DNA of 64,000 bases, taken from assembly GCA_029964075.1 (NCBI GenBank), contig CM057133.1, forward strand, positions 11,990,699 through 12,054,698, given 5' to 3'. The notes beneath the pieces are model-generated. The model saw nothing but the letters and a program-made list of their open reading frames with translations. It did not search any database and was not told the origin of the DNA. This DNA is from Patiria pectinifera. Taxonomy: Eukaryota; Echinodermata; Asteroidea; Valvatida; Asterinidae. The translations under genes and the position numbers were made by a program. The stretch's first letter is position 1. Each line of letters opens with the position of its first letter. Below are positions 12,001-21,000 of this stretch, in pieces.

Positions 12001-13982
12001 GATTTGAATATTCATAGCCGAGCAGTCAATCTGTCGGAGGATAGGTTATTGAACCATTGCATCCATGCTGGAGTCAAGACCCCGTCTTCAGGTTTTGGGA
12101 AACAAAATCTTGAGAAACGTGTTGGGATTGCCAACAATTTTACAATTTAGGAGAGCAGTATGTTTTTGACCCCCCCAAAAAAGTTTTAGATGTTTGCAAA
12201 AAGTTGCACAAAAATGATTTTGTTTCTTGCTAGTTGACAAGCTGAAGGGTCTGATGGAAGACATCGCGGCGGCAGCCGGGAATCTACGCCTGGTGGCCCC
12301 TCCTGCCATCGGCGATCTGTGCTTGGCCAAGTTCACAGGTAAGAGCTCCGCGACATTTGTGCTGGTCCCAGAGAGCTGGTCTAGTGTCCTCTTTCTGTCT
12401 ATCTCGTTGACTCACTATCACTTGAGAGCCGTGCAGTGCTATCGTGTAGGATTACCCCGTAATGCCAATGAATGGGCTAAAATAGCCTGTTGTGTAGACC
12501 AGATTTTTTTTTTTCAAACTTTTTGTCTAAAATCCTTATGCATCTCTGATTTAGAAACAACTTTATTTTTTTGGTGGGGGGGGGGGGAGGTATGGGGGGG
12601 GGGTGAAACTCCTAAAAATCATGAACGTTACATGTTTAACCATTTTTTATTTTTAATAGAAGATGATGTTTGGTACCGGGCTGAAATCCTCAAGATCAAC
12701 CAGGCCAAGCAGCGAGCTCTTGTTTATTACGTCGACTTCGGTAACAAGGAGCCGTTGCCCTGGTCGCGACTTTTGACCGTCGACAGCAAATTTGCCGAGC
12801 TGCCCATGCAGGCAGTGCGATGCGGATTGCAAGGTAATGTATACCTTAAAAAGGCTATATTGGTGAGTGAATGGAGCAAGTATTATTGTAAGGTTGCAGC
12901 TTTACTTTGATTTAAATTTAAACACTGTACAAAGTTAATTTCTGAAATGTACTGGCATATCTACTCACATATATAAACTGGAATTCACGTCTTTTCATTC
13001 CCTCAAATTGGTGTCATTACGGTCTGCTGATCGCTTATAAAAATATGTTGTTTTAGAGCATTATATTCCAACAATTTAATTAGGCTTTTATGAATAGTTT
13101 TTGTCATGCAGCACCGAAAAACATTTTTTTCTCCGTTCCTCATGACAAGGTGTGTCACCTGACATGGCGGCTGATGAGAAGACTAGATTGGCCCTGCGGG
13201 ATCTGATGACAGACCACACGAATGCCAAGCGCATGCTAACAAGGATGTTTGGTATGTCAGCGGACGGGACGACGTGCCTGGTCACGTTGGTCGACGAAGA
13301 AAGCGGCACGGACATTGCTCAGGTAAATCCCATTCTGGAATCAGTTGTTACTGTTCTCTGCTGCAAAACTGAGCTCAATACAGAGCAGATGCAAAATGTT
13401 TCTGCTTACTGTGTTAAAGTCAAGATCCGTCCAAGAGACTTATTATTTTCTATTCATAAATACCCGAGACAGTTTACGCATTCCTATTGGTCGAGGGCCC
13501 ATCATATGAGTGGTTTTAAACTGCCAATGAGACACCGGTCAGTTTTTAAACAGTGATTAACCCAAAATAATCTCAAATTTTGATGCTCTGATTTTCCCGT
13601 GAATTATGTTATTACCACATATGCAATCCTAGGTTTTGGCACTTGTTCAACGTTTATAATTGACAGCATTCATGAAAATCTCTGCTATGGTTTTTTACAT
13701 CTGGTTTCTGGACTTCTGCATTTGTTTCAGCTTGTTATAGATCATGCCACGACAGGGGCCAGCCCCGGCCCGACAACCAAGAGCCCACAACCCGTCTCTG
13801 CCACGTCCCCCGCTGGCCCAGTGGTATCACCCAAGGCCGCGACCTCTGACCCTGCCAAGCGGGAAGCCCTGAAACGAGAGATGGAGTTGAAGAAGAGGCA
13901 GTTGGAGGAACAGATCGAAGCCCAGCGACGCGAGCTGGCGGAGGTTGAAGAATTGAGGGCTAGTCTAGAGCAGGGACTCTGA
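1..13982 (+). CDS. Multi-Tudor domain protein (TDRD1/TDRD6/TDRD15 type), 3' part of gene, 14 exons
   Basis: Tudor-repeat proteins of this class bind symmetrically dimethylated arginines on PIWI proteins and scaffold germ granules in the piRNA pathway (family knowledge). The sequence shows six extended Tudor units. Each has a D..WYRA strand followed by a V-D-Y/F-G-N type strand, and several also show the SN-like half, for example CEDGKCDVELLYPG. Exons: 1-61, 700-849, 1641-1817, 2426-2597, 5390-5681, 5954-6920, 7383-8141, 8366-9175, 9486-9660, 11318-11443, 12234-12338, 12660-12833, 13150-13322, 13731-13982. Joined phases are consistent throughout, giving about 1,460 residues. The C-terminus is a charged coiled coil (KREMELKKRQLEEQ) before TGA. 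The 5' end, and any MYND, RING or further Tudor domain, lie outside the window, so I cannot assign one vertebrate orthologue. Two units have altered cage residues (see findings). Confidence 0.9.
700..849 (+). CDS. Tudor gene exon, start of eTud unit 1
   Basis: The exon follows TTTGTAG and encodes VLVTEVVDPSELWVQL and an amphipathic helix ending YKAM, 50 codons in phase 0/0. It is the N-terminal strand and helix of an extended Tudor unit. The donor is ATG|GTGAAT. The last 18 bases and this donor are repeated about 160 bases downstream in the intron (see findings). Only the first donor keeps the reading frame into the next exon. Confidence 0.75.
850..1640 (+). repeat. Intron with tandem copy of the exon end
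   Basis: Bases about 832-980 recur, degenerate, at about 992-1090. Both copies start with CAGTTACAAAGCAATGGTGA and share the run CTTTCTGAAGTATCTGATAA. The rest of the intron is AT-rich and I see nothing else in it. Confidence 0.8.
1641..1817 (+). CDS. Tudor gene exon, core of eTud unit 1
   Basis: Fifty-nine codons in phase 0/0 after TTGTATCTAG. The peptide carries CAVPYSQDGHWYRAEVV and LIDFGN, then the LRRLQDAMLKLPKQ helix. This is the canonical Tudor barrel, with aromatic, Asp and Asn cage positions retained (W-Y, D-F-G-N). The donor is CAG|GTGTGA. Confidence 0.9.
1818..2425 (+). other. Intron, no further feature seen
   Basis: AT-rich intronic sequence. I see no coding segment, inverted repeat or tandem repeat that I can support. 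Confidence 0.6.
2426..2597 (+). CDS. Tudor gene exon, end of eTud unit 1
   Basis: It opens with ALKCFLSDIKPPQGTW, the C-L/F-x-G/D-I-P strand that follows a Tudor barrel, and continues into the SN-like half (GQEIELYSAEDD). Donor ACA|GTAAGT, end phase 1. The next exon, at 5390, restores the frame across a 2.8 kb intron. Confidence 0.85.
3190..3332 (+). repeat. SINE-like 3' tail
   Basis: The segment ends GTGCGCTATATAAG followed by a (TTA)n run. This is a common 3' end of tRNA-derived SINEs in marine invertebrates. A similar tail occurs at 11,090-11,157. The 5' boundary is not visible to me. Confidence 0.5.
3333..5276. mobile_element. 1.94 kb DNA transposon-like element with 13-bp terminal inverted repeats
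   Basis: The left end AGGGCAATTCCAC (3333-3345) is exactly inverted at the right end, GTGGAATTGCCCT (5264-5276). The element sits in the (TTA)n tail of the upstream SINE, inside a Tudor-gene intron. It has no long reading frame, so it is non-autonomous. The motif GTCCTTCCGTTACC occurs at 3852, 4858, 4872, 5071 and 5250. The 3852 copy is followed by its inverse (3871-3884), giving a 33-base palindrome. An ACATGTAC-rich patch lies at about 4030-4110. I could not define a target-site duplication. Confidence 0.75.
5390..5681 (+). CDS. Tudor gene exon, linker and start of eTud unit 2
   Basis: The frame enters in phase 1 after a pyrimidine tract and CCCCCCAG. A Pro/Ser/Thr-rich linker is followed by the strand LDVIVSHVDSPGCFCAYL and a helix (ALLELQQKMNAHY), the usual start of an extended Tudor unit. 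Donor CAG|GTAGGC, end phase 2, completed by the next exon. Confidence 0.85.
5954..6920 (+). CDS. Tudor gene exon, core of eTud unit 2 and most of unit 3
   Basis: Just over 322 codons. Unit 2 has CAAKYNVDDNWYRAIIV and FIDHGN, so His stands where Tyr or Phe is usual. Unit 3 has GFVTVVNDPGDFYLQV, CAVIYSDDAWYRALVV and LVDYGE, so Glu replaces the cage Asn. The exon ends at the helix HFREK in phase 0, the junction also used by the next two exons. It follows a T-rich tract and CAG. Confidence 0.95.
6921..7382 (+). other. Intron, no further feature seen
   Basis: The first part stays open in the exon frame to 7064, but it lacks Tudor signature and the GTACAC donor at 6921 is in register with the homologous junctions, so I treat it as intron. 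I see no repeat in it. Confidence 0.6.
7383..8141 (+). CDS. Tudor gene exon, SN-like half of unit 3 and eTud unit 4
   Basis: It comprises 253 codons in phase 0/0. It starts ALNQLCQVIVVKC, the SN-like strand of unit 3, then a Ser/Pro-rich linker. Unit 4 follows: GLVTVVSDRGDVYIQV, CAVKYRVDDSWCRGKVV (Cys in place of the Tyr of WYRA) and FVDYGN. It ends VDFLKNE|GTGAGT. Acceptor TTATTTTAG. Confidence 0.95.
8366..9175 (+). CDS. Tudor gene exon, SN-like half of unit 4 and eTud unit 5
   Basis: It comprises 270 codons in phase 0/0. It begins ILEKACKVHVCKN, has a Gln/Ser-rich linker, then GVLTSVNHPCDFYLQI, CAAMYSADEEWYRALAL and FVDYGN, all canonical. It ends LFIVTE|GTTTGT, the same unit position as the two previous junctions. 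The linker is low-complexity and probably disordered. Confidence 0.95.
9176..9485 (+). other. Intron, no further feature seen
   Basis: The frame stays open past the donor to 9298, but the homologous junction in the neighbouring exons and loss of Tudor signature place the boundary at 9175. I see nothing else in the intron. Confidence 0.6.
9486..9660 (+). CDS. Tudor gene exon, SN-like half of unit 5
   Basis: After GAAATAG it reads LIEKGKDCRVKLMKHD and CEVELHYSSDDG, then KEELIRRGLARP, closely parallel to the starts of the two previous exons. Donor AAG|GTAATT, end phase 1. Confidence 0.9.
10122..10596. mobile_element. 475-bp TTAA-bounded element with 19-bp terminal inverted repeats
   Basis: The left end TTAAAGAGGTTGTGGAATG (10122-10140) is inverted at the right end, CATTCCACAACCTCTTTAA (10578-10596). 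TTAA at both tips is the footprint of piggyBac-type insertion (family knowledge). An inner inverted pair built on CGTGACGTAATAAAAT lies at about 10339-10402. It has no coding potential and sits in the intron between exons 9486-9660 and 11318-11443. Confidence 0.75.
11090..11157 (+). repeat. SINE-like 3' tail
   Basis: Contains GGGCGCTATATAAATG followed by a (TTA)n run, the same tail type as at 3290-3332. Confidence 0.5.
11318..11443 (+). CDS. Tudor gene exon, start of eTud unit 6
   Basis: Enters in phase 1 after GTTACAG. The peptide SRLLARTLQKATLP leads into VAVTVTDVVSPQEFYCQM, the opening strand of an extended Tudor unit. Donor AAA|GTAAGA, end phase 1. Confidence 0.8.
11530..11830. repeat. 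C-run and low-complexity intronic segment
   Basis: Several runs of eight to ten C or G bases lie near 11533, 11597 and 11800. I see no coding or transposon signature. Confidence 0.4.
11848..11990. mobile_element. Hairpin element, about 53-bp inverted arms
   Basis: The left arm 11848-11900 and right arm 11938-11990 are near-perfect inverted copies around a 37-base loop. The stem includes CATGTGCGCTTTCCTA and its complement. The element is about 143 bp and resembles a foldback MITE. It lies in the intron before exon 12234-12338. Confidence 0.75.
12234..12338 (+). CDS. Tudor gene exon, middle of eTud unit 6
   Basis: Phase 1 in and out. It encodes IDKLKGLMEDIAAAAG and IGDLCLAKF, the helix and first barrel strand of unit 6. 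It follows TTGCTAG; donor CAG|GTAAGA. Confidence 0.85.
12560..12604 (+). repeat. G-run tract on the coding strand
   Basis: Two runs of ten or more G bases, separated by AGGTAT, lie about 60 bases upstream of the next exon. They could form G-quadruplex structure in the pre-mRNA (inference). Confidence 0.5.
12660..12833 (+). CDS. Tudor gene exon, core of eTud unit 6
   Basis: Reads EDDVWYRAEILKINQ, YYVDFGNKEPLP and ELPMQAVRCGLQ, a full Tudor barrel with canonical cage residues. Phase 1 in and out; acceptor TTTTTAATAG, donor AAG|GTAATG. Confidence 0.92.
13150..13322 (+). CDS. Tudor gene exon, end of eTud unit 6
   Basis: After GACAAG it reads GVSPDMAADEKTRLALRDL and the SN-like strand TCLVTLVDEESGTDIAQ. 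Phase 1 in, 0 out; donor CAG|GTAAAT. Confidence 0.85.
13323..13730 (+). other. Intron, no further feature seen
   Basis: AT-rich. The last part is open in the frame of the final exon, but it has no Tudor or coiled-coil character and ends in a good TTTGTTTCAG acceptor. Confidence 0.6.
13731..13982 (+). CDS. Tudor gene last exon, coiled-coil C-terminus
   Basis: Eighty-three codons and TGA after TTTGTTTCAG. A Pro/Ser/Thr/Ala-rich segment precedes a highly charged helix (REALKREMELKKRQ, then EEQIEAQRRELAEVEELR) predicted as a coiled coil. It may mediate oligomerisation (inference). Confidence 0.88.
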   Translation, partial: LVIDHATTGASPGPTTKSPQPVSATSPAGPVVSPKAATSDPAKREALKREMELKKRQLEEQIEAQRRELAEVEELRASLEQGL

Positions 13983-14269
13983 AAAAACCAACATGTCTTC
14001 TCCAGGGTCAGTTGAGTGTTAAAAAGTTGAATCCCAGAAAATTGCTGCATTTGTTTTTCTCAGTTAGTTGGAATGTTGAAACTAGTTGTAGGAGAAATCA
14101 GAGATTCCAAGATTTTGTTATCTTTTTTTTTTTAAAGAACAAAAAAAAACCTAAACGAGAGCTATAATTGGGTTCATACCAAATTGAATTTGAAAAATAA
14201 TACAAATAATACAAGAAAACAAGTTTTCATATTTTTTTTCTTCCAATTATTACAAGAAGCTGTAGTTTG

Positions 14270-14275
14270 AATAAA
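14270..14275 (+). promoter_or_regulatory. Candidate polyadenylation signal of the Tudor gene
   Basis: AATAAA about 290 bases after the stop codon, in an AT-rich 3' UTR-like region. It is the first canonical hexamer I noticed after the stop. No transcript evidence. Confidence 0.4.
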
Positions 14276-14299
14276 AATCAGTGAATTGTTTTTCAAATT

Positions 14300-15430
14300 G
14301 TTGATTTCAGAAGAAAGAGTTGAATTTCTGATAACTTTTCGTTCACATTCTTTCAGGACATCCCTCAAATCTTTTTTTTTGGCATGGATGTTCGTAGCCT
14401 TTTAGAAAAAAACAACATTTGACTCAAAGATCTGTTTTTATTGGCTAAAGGCTAGCCAATCATATAGAATTTCAAAACTACGAACTATCAAAAGATCAAT
14501 ATTTCATTTCAGTTCTTTTTTTGTGTGTGTATTAGTTCTCAGGGTTTGAGAGACTTACAAAGGGAATTTTTTTTTTGATTCCTGTGTTGAGCTCCAACTT
14601 TGAAAAATAGTGTAATGCAGTAGCTGATCTTGTAGACATTTATAAAAATTAGTATGTAGCTTTTTTGTAACTGACTTCTTTTTTTTCTGGTTGAAGTAGA
14701 TCAGGCCAAGATAAAATTACTTCTGCTTCCGGTTCATACCTGAACGGCCCTATATTTTTTGTTGGGCAGTTTCTCTTCAAAACTAACAACACCAGCATTA
14801 TGCATTTAATGGTGTGCACAACTTAAATTCTCCATTGTTTTGGTCCACAAAATGAGTTTTACAAATCCACAATTTTGAAAAAATTTACCGATAGTCTTAC
14901 TTTTTTCTCATTGTCTTACTGTCTTGTACTGAAACAACAATGAATCACTGAAAGCAGAGAAGTAAACCAAAGCACCCCCCCCCAAAAAAACCCCCAAACA
15001 AACAACAAATTCTGGAGATTTTTTGTGCTTCCTTCCTTGTACTCGGAAACAGAAGTATTGTTTTTCTTGGCCTTAAAAAAAAGTAGCAAAACTAGAGTTC
15101 TTTGTTCGGCCAATTAATTGCCATGAGTTAAAATTAACAATGTATAACAATATATCTATTGGATTGTATGATATGTTAAGAATAAGACAGCACTGCAGTG
15201 GAAAGTGAAGGAAAAGACGAATTGTCCCCCCCCCCCCACAAGCCCACCGACAACAAAAGGGGAAAAATTGTGAATAACAAATATGAAAGCAACCAAAGTC
15301 ATTGTTTAAACTCTGATGTAACATGAAACATGCCATGGGCTCCGGGCGCGAACAAGAGAGGGCGCTGTTTGGATGCGTATTTTTTTTTGCAGCATTCATT
15401 GTATTTTAACCAGACACATCAAGCACCCTA
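14300..15430. other. Intergenic sequence, nothing recognised
   Basis: AT-rich with A, T and C homopolymer runs (for example C-runs near 14,976 and 15,228). I see no exon or structured repeat. Confidence 0.5.
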
Positions 15431-15622
15431 ATATGAATAATTTATCATGCTGTGTGGATGGAAGACACTTAGGATCTGCGTGTTCTCGTACTAAGTGTTT
15501 TCCCTTCAATTAAACTGATCCCAACCAACAAAAACATTTGGTGAAAATGGACATGGGTTCGAACCACAGATCTTGCGATCCTTAGCCCATTCCACTTTTC
15601 CACTAGGCCACTGTGGCAGCTC
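15430..15622 (-). repeat. tRNA-derived SINE
   Basis: On the minus strand, 15622 down to 15550 has a tRNA-like head: an A-box-like TGGCCTAGTGG, a variable-arm-like GATCGCAAGATC and a B-box GGTTCGAACCC. Non-tRNA sequence with a short hairpin (ACACTTAGTACGAG) follows. It does not fold into a clean tRNA and is a SINE rather than a gene. Confidence 0.6.
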
Positions 15623-15821
15623 GACGAAAGACGTTCTTTGAAATGCTTTAATGCTCATGCATGACTGAGTGATGTGACGTAATTTTTTTTTATCAATAAA
15701 CATCGCACTAGCTGAATAATCATGATCCATTGACGGTTTGTGCTGCAGATAAAAACACTGCCAACGGGACACAGTGCGTTGGCGTACTGGTTTGCGTTCG
15801 TATAGCGCAAAGTACGAACAA

Positions 15822-16261
15822 TTAACCCTAACCCCCTAGGCCCTTGTTGCTTACAACCATCCTCAATCCTCCAAAATCCTCCAAAATTTTGCAACTCCGC
15901 CTAAATTTTTCCAAATTGCCAGACAGTCCTGCCTCAAAATGCATTCATCCTCAATCCTCCAAAATCCTCCTCATCCCAAAACTTTGCACTCGTGTTTAAA
16001 TGAAGGATAACCAACGCCAAATCCTTCAAAATCATCAGACAGTCCTGCCTCAAAATGCATTCATCCTCAATCCTCCAAAATCCTCTTGTGCTTCAATCAC
16101 TATACATCCTCAATCCTCCAAAATCCTCATGTGCTTCAATCACCATTCATCCTCAATCCTCCAGAATCCTCATTTGATTCAATCACCATTCATCCTCAAT
16201 CCTCTAGAATCCTCCAAAACCGCCAGGAGGATTTTGGAGGAGTGAGGTGGGTTAGGGTTAA
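15822..16261. mobile_element. TTAA-bounded element carrying a minisatellite
   Basis: Ends are TTAACCCTAACC (15822-) and GGTTAGGGTTAA (-16261), inverted, with TTAA at each tip. The inside is a degenerate minisatellite of ATCCTCAATCCTCCAAAATC units of about 40 bases, closing with the inverse GGAGGATTTTGGAGGA near 16227. The tips contain two telomere-type CCCTAA units. Confidence 0.65.
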
Positions 16262-18047
16262 TTAATGTTTTTCTGATGCACACAGCCATAGTGTCTTCGC
16301 AGGAGCGTCAGGCGTCGTCGGCAATGCGTTCGAATGTCTCTCCCAGTGGTCTCCCCCAACTCTCCCTTTCTTACCGTTGAGGGGGTGCTTGTGCACAAAG
16401 CACGGAAAGAATGTTGCATCCTGACGCCACTGTTTTCATCATATATTATCTCAGTGAAGGTGGTGGAATTGTTGAAAAGATATGAATCTGCTGGAACTAA
16501 GAGTGAGCATGCAACTTTTCCTCGGATCCGCTGATTTCCTCGTTTTTTTTAAACTTCTCATGAATGCCATTACAAATTGAAAAATACTGTACAAAAGCTT
16601 GTGTGGTCTGGAATGTCCTTGTTTTTGTTTCTCAATTCCCAGTTGCATGCCTGTTAGAGACATATTCGAATTTTGTTAGAAAATACACTCAACTCTCCAA
16701 AGACTTTGTAGGCAACCAAAGAAGTGGCGTCTGGATACCTCATTCTTTCCCTCAGTTCATGTGTTGTGGAAAAGAAAATCATTTACAAAAATTACAATAA
16801 TAAAACTTGTTTATTGTTTATCTAGTCTTAAATTTTAGGCAAAATCAGCCAAATTTGAAACGCGAGTCCATGGAGAATGGTGAAGCAAAAAAATTGGTTT
16901 TATTGAGACATGTGTGAGATTTTATTTTGGTTTTTCTATTTTTCTATTTTTCTACATTGCCCCAGCATAAATTGCCTCTGATGATAATGGAAATTTGTGT
17001 GTAGTTTTGATAGCATTATTAGAAAACCGTTTCAAGAGAAATAGTTTGCATTGAATTCTGCTTAAAAAAAGACATTGCATGTAATCATGGATCGAAAATC
17101 AAAACCTTTGACAGAATATCAGACATCGAATAAACTTTCCTTGAAACTGTTTACGATCGTTCAAGTACATTGAGACTGACAGTTTCGCCACATCATAAGG
17201 CTCTGTGTCACACCTTAAACTAAAAGCCCCTTGTAATACGTAGTTATTCAGCGAGGCCTTTTGTCAGAGGCTTTTCATCAATTTAACACATGGTATGTCA
17301 TTGTTTCCCCACTTCACAGTGTACAGGCAGCCTTCACATTACTTTTATTCTTTAAATTTGTTCTTTCAAATATTGAAACAGACGGTGTTTCTTCTTATTT
17401 GTATTTATGTGGAATTATTTTGTGAGATACAATGTATGACTTTTTTTTATACCTCTCATTATGTTTATTTTCTGTAGTCCCCGAGATTGGCCATAAGACT
17501 AATAAATTGCAGGGGCTTAACACTTCTAGCATGCACACACAAAGAGCAGGAAATTAGAATAGAAATTGTTCATAATTTTGATCAGGGTTTTTTTTTTTTG
17601 GCTATCATTAGCCAAATTTTAGTGTTGTCTTCATATGTTCCAACTTTGATGACGTTTTTTGCATTTAAAAACAAAAAGACATAAAAAATATTAGTTGATT
17701 GTAAGCACATGTATTCTTAAAACTATGTTTTGCTAAAATGTATTATTAGATATTTTATTAACTCGTTAAAATGACAGTTGCAGTTTAAGAGCAAAGAAAT
17801 AAAAGTTCATTATGTTGTCTTGTTCACTTGGAGAGGTAGCGTTTGTCTGCTTCCGTTTTCAACGCTTCTAACATCACCTCTTTGTTTCAGTTGCGCAATA
17901 CTTCAACTTCTTGTACCATGGCAGGGGCATACATATCTTGCTATTTTTAAACTTGTGCAGCAGACTATGTTACATTTACTGAGGTAAGGCAGTATTTTTA
18001 AGTTCAGAAAACAATTCAGGAGAATTAATTCGTTATTTGTCTTGTAG
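16262..18047. other. Intergenic or 5' POLN intron sequence, no exon confirmed
   Basis: AT-rich. A short open stretch at 16334-16534 (LTVEGVLVHKARKECC) and one ending at 17983 next to GTAAGG look weakly exon-like, but I recognise neither. Upstream POLN exons would be expected in this direction. Confidence 0.4.
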
Positions 18048-18074
18048 ATGCCACACACAGAATCCTCTTCACAG
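18048..18074 (+). CDS. POLN: Tentative POLN micro-exon
   Basis: Twenty-seven bases between CTTGTAG and CAG|GTTTGT, phase 0/0, reading MPHTESSSQ. It joins in frame to the VLFEGL exon, where POLN proteins have a Ser/Asn-rich turn before the helix. Too short to be sure. Confidence 0.25.
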
Positions 18075-21000
18075 GTTTGTTATACTTTCACAAACATTGG
18101 AATTTTAGAAGCAAAGCATGTTTTTTTCTAAAACATTTTAACAACTTTAAGAGCTGAGAGTGAGAATTTGCCGATGGAGCTAATAATCACAACTAATATG
18201 AGCACGAAGCTCCAACGTTGTTTGGTTCGGAGCCCTACATTTTGGAAGCTAGACGCTCTGTGGTGCAATCTGGGGCAATTTCTGACCACTTTAACCAATT
18301 TCTCTTGAGCAAAAGATCGTCATTTGAACCTCATTTTCGATTTTGGAGTTGATTATTTTGTATGTATTGTGCATAATGGCAATGATGTTATATGTATGTG
18401 CCAGACATTTAAGGAGATGTAAATTTCTGTCTAGGTTTTATTTGAGGGGCTTCGTCTTGACAAGAAGCATCAGGGTCGGAAACTTGCCCGGACGAATGTG
18501 CTGAACCTGAGATCAATATCTGAAAAAGTGGTAAGTACTGGATCTTTGTTATTCTCATTACGTTCTTTACAGTCAAAATTACTGTAATTGATTAAGTGCT
18601 TATTAATCGTTTCAAAATTGTTATTGTTTTTATGGCCATTTTTGTAGACTTTCATCATCATAACACCCCTGTCATTATTGACTTCATGGTTACTGTGATA
18701 TTGTCAATAGTCAGTCGTCAGATTTCAATCTCGTCAATCTTCAATCCTTGGTCAAATCATCAATTGTCAATTGTCATTCTTGCTGTGACCATACTTAACA
18801 TTGTTATTGTTATTGCCGTTGTCATTGTCATTACCATTGTCGTTATTTTTGTCATCGATGTTGTCATTGCCATTGCAACTGCCATTGTCATTGTAATTGC
18901 ATTGTCATGTCATTACCATAGCCCGCTATTGCCATTGTCATTGTAATCACCATGGTCATTTTCATGGTGACTATCATTGTCATTTCCCTTGTCACCATTG
19001 TCACCACACCATCACAAAAAATACCTTTCTCTTTCTGCTTTGCTCTTATATCATTTATTCCTCATTCTAGTTGCTCAAGCTGCAAGACTTTCACCCCTTG
19101 CCCAAATTAGTGCTACAGTACAGACAGGTAAGATCTTTGCTTGTCCATCATTTGTCCTCTTGTCTGCGTGTCTGATTTCTTTTTCATTCTCACTAACTGA
19201 ACCAACCTGAAGTAGACCTCACCAAAGCAACTTTGAAACTTTTCTGTACAAATAATTTCAGCATATTTTTGTTCTGAATCAGTTGTTTATGTTATTAACC
19301 CCATGGGCCCGGGAAGCTGTCATGGCCGCGGCCGCTAATCCTCATGCAGTTGCCAGCTGTGGTATGCCGTGGCACACGGCTAGTGGGTAGTTCCACAGCT
19401 GCTGCTTTTGTGCTGTCCCGCTACCACACAAAGGCTGTGCAGTCATGCGGGCCACTTGCTCTATGTGTGGAGGAATGTCCCCATTATAACCCGTGCTTAA
19501 GGGGTTAATAATGCACATTTAATTCATGGTAACAAAAATATGCTGAGTAGCCATATTTAGTGTCTTTTAAATTCCTGCAAATTTGAGTTAACATATGATT
19601 TTGAGTTGACATATGATCTTTAACATATGACAAAACGAAGTACATTTTGCACTATTCAGTGTCTTTTCAATTCCTGCAAATTTGAGTAAACATATGATTT
19701 TGAGTTAACATTTGATCTTTAACATATAACAAAACGAGGTACATTTGGCACTATTTTAAAAAAAAAATTTGATTGCAGTAATCATTAAAACCTGTTATTT
19801 ATATATATATACATAACAAAACTCAGAATTGTAAATTTGGTTCTTTTTTTGTTTATATTTTCACATTTAAACAAATTTGACACTCCAATGATAAAGATTT
19901 GTCTTGAGTAAAATTTTGTTTTACAAGGTGTACAATCAACAGCAACAGTATTCTCAAAAAAATCCTTTTTCACCTTTCAAAGGTTATTTTAAAGATGCAT
20001 AACTAAAATCAAATGGCTATAAAATTGAATTTTGCGAAAAAACACGCAAACTTCTTTAAGGCTGTAATAATTTCAAACGTGAAATTTTACAAAATGACTT
20101 TTTTTCACAGTGATCAGACAAATCCAGAGCTAGACTTACAATAACTACAGATAACTACAATATACATATTCTAATAATACTATCAAGCATACACCCAAAA
20201 GTGACCATGGCAACACAGCAACAACGACTTTAAAATTCTGTTTGAAAGATAACATTTAGAAATAATATACACTTAAAGGGAAAATACAACATTTTCAAAC
20301 ATCAAAAAATTAAACTACCAAATTATTTTGAAATACCTTACTGAACTGTTGATGAATGACAGTCTAAAGCATCCTGTAAAACCATGGCACCTGGTGTGCT
20401 GACATTTTCAAGAAAAATGGTATTTTCGTATCAATTTCCAACGCTGGTCAGCCGACCAGCGTTGGAATAAACTGGCTTTTTTTTCAGTACTTGCCACAAT
20501 TGACCATATTTAGTTAGTCCACATTAGTTTGCAATTGATTACACACCTATGAACGCGTGCAAACCTGCTAGACTGGTTCCCTGACCTTACAATATCCCAG
20601 TGTCTATAAATTGCTCTGTTTCATCTTATATGTAGTCAGGGAACCAGACTACATGAAAATGATTGCTTTTCTTCGTTTTCATAGCATCTACGAATCCAAA
20701 ACGTTAAACAGTCATTGAAACAATATTTATTTGCTACATATTACCAACCCCCCAAATCCATCCATTTCTGAAAAATACAGCAAAAGCAAATGATGTATAT
20801 TCCCTTTAAGAATGTCAAGCTGCTGGAAAATATAAGGAGAATAACAAATTGTAAGAGTTTGAATTTCACCATGAAATATGTGTACATCACATACATTTTT
20901 TGAAGCGTTTACATGTCCACACTGGCACTTGTAGTCTCCATGCATTTTATGACAAGTGGTCATTTTCTTAGCCTTATTGTAATACCTTTAATAAAGGGCC

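Noticed and set aside
15550-15622. Functional tRNA gene on the minus strand
   Set aside because: A and B boxes are present but the anticodon arm does not fold cleanly and SINE body follows; same conclusion for 55668-55739.
16334-16534. Possible upstream POLN exon (LTVEGVLVHKARKECC)
   Set aside because: No resemblance to POLN that I can name and no clean splice pair.
18596-18946. Hydrophobic reading frame rich in Val and Ile
   Set aside because: Direct translation of the ATTGTC microsatellite.
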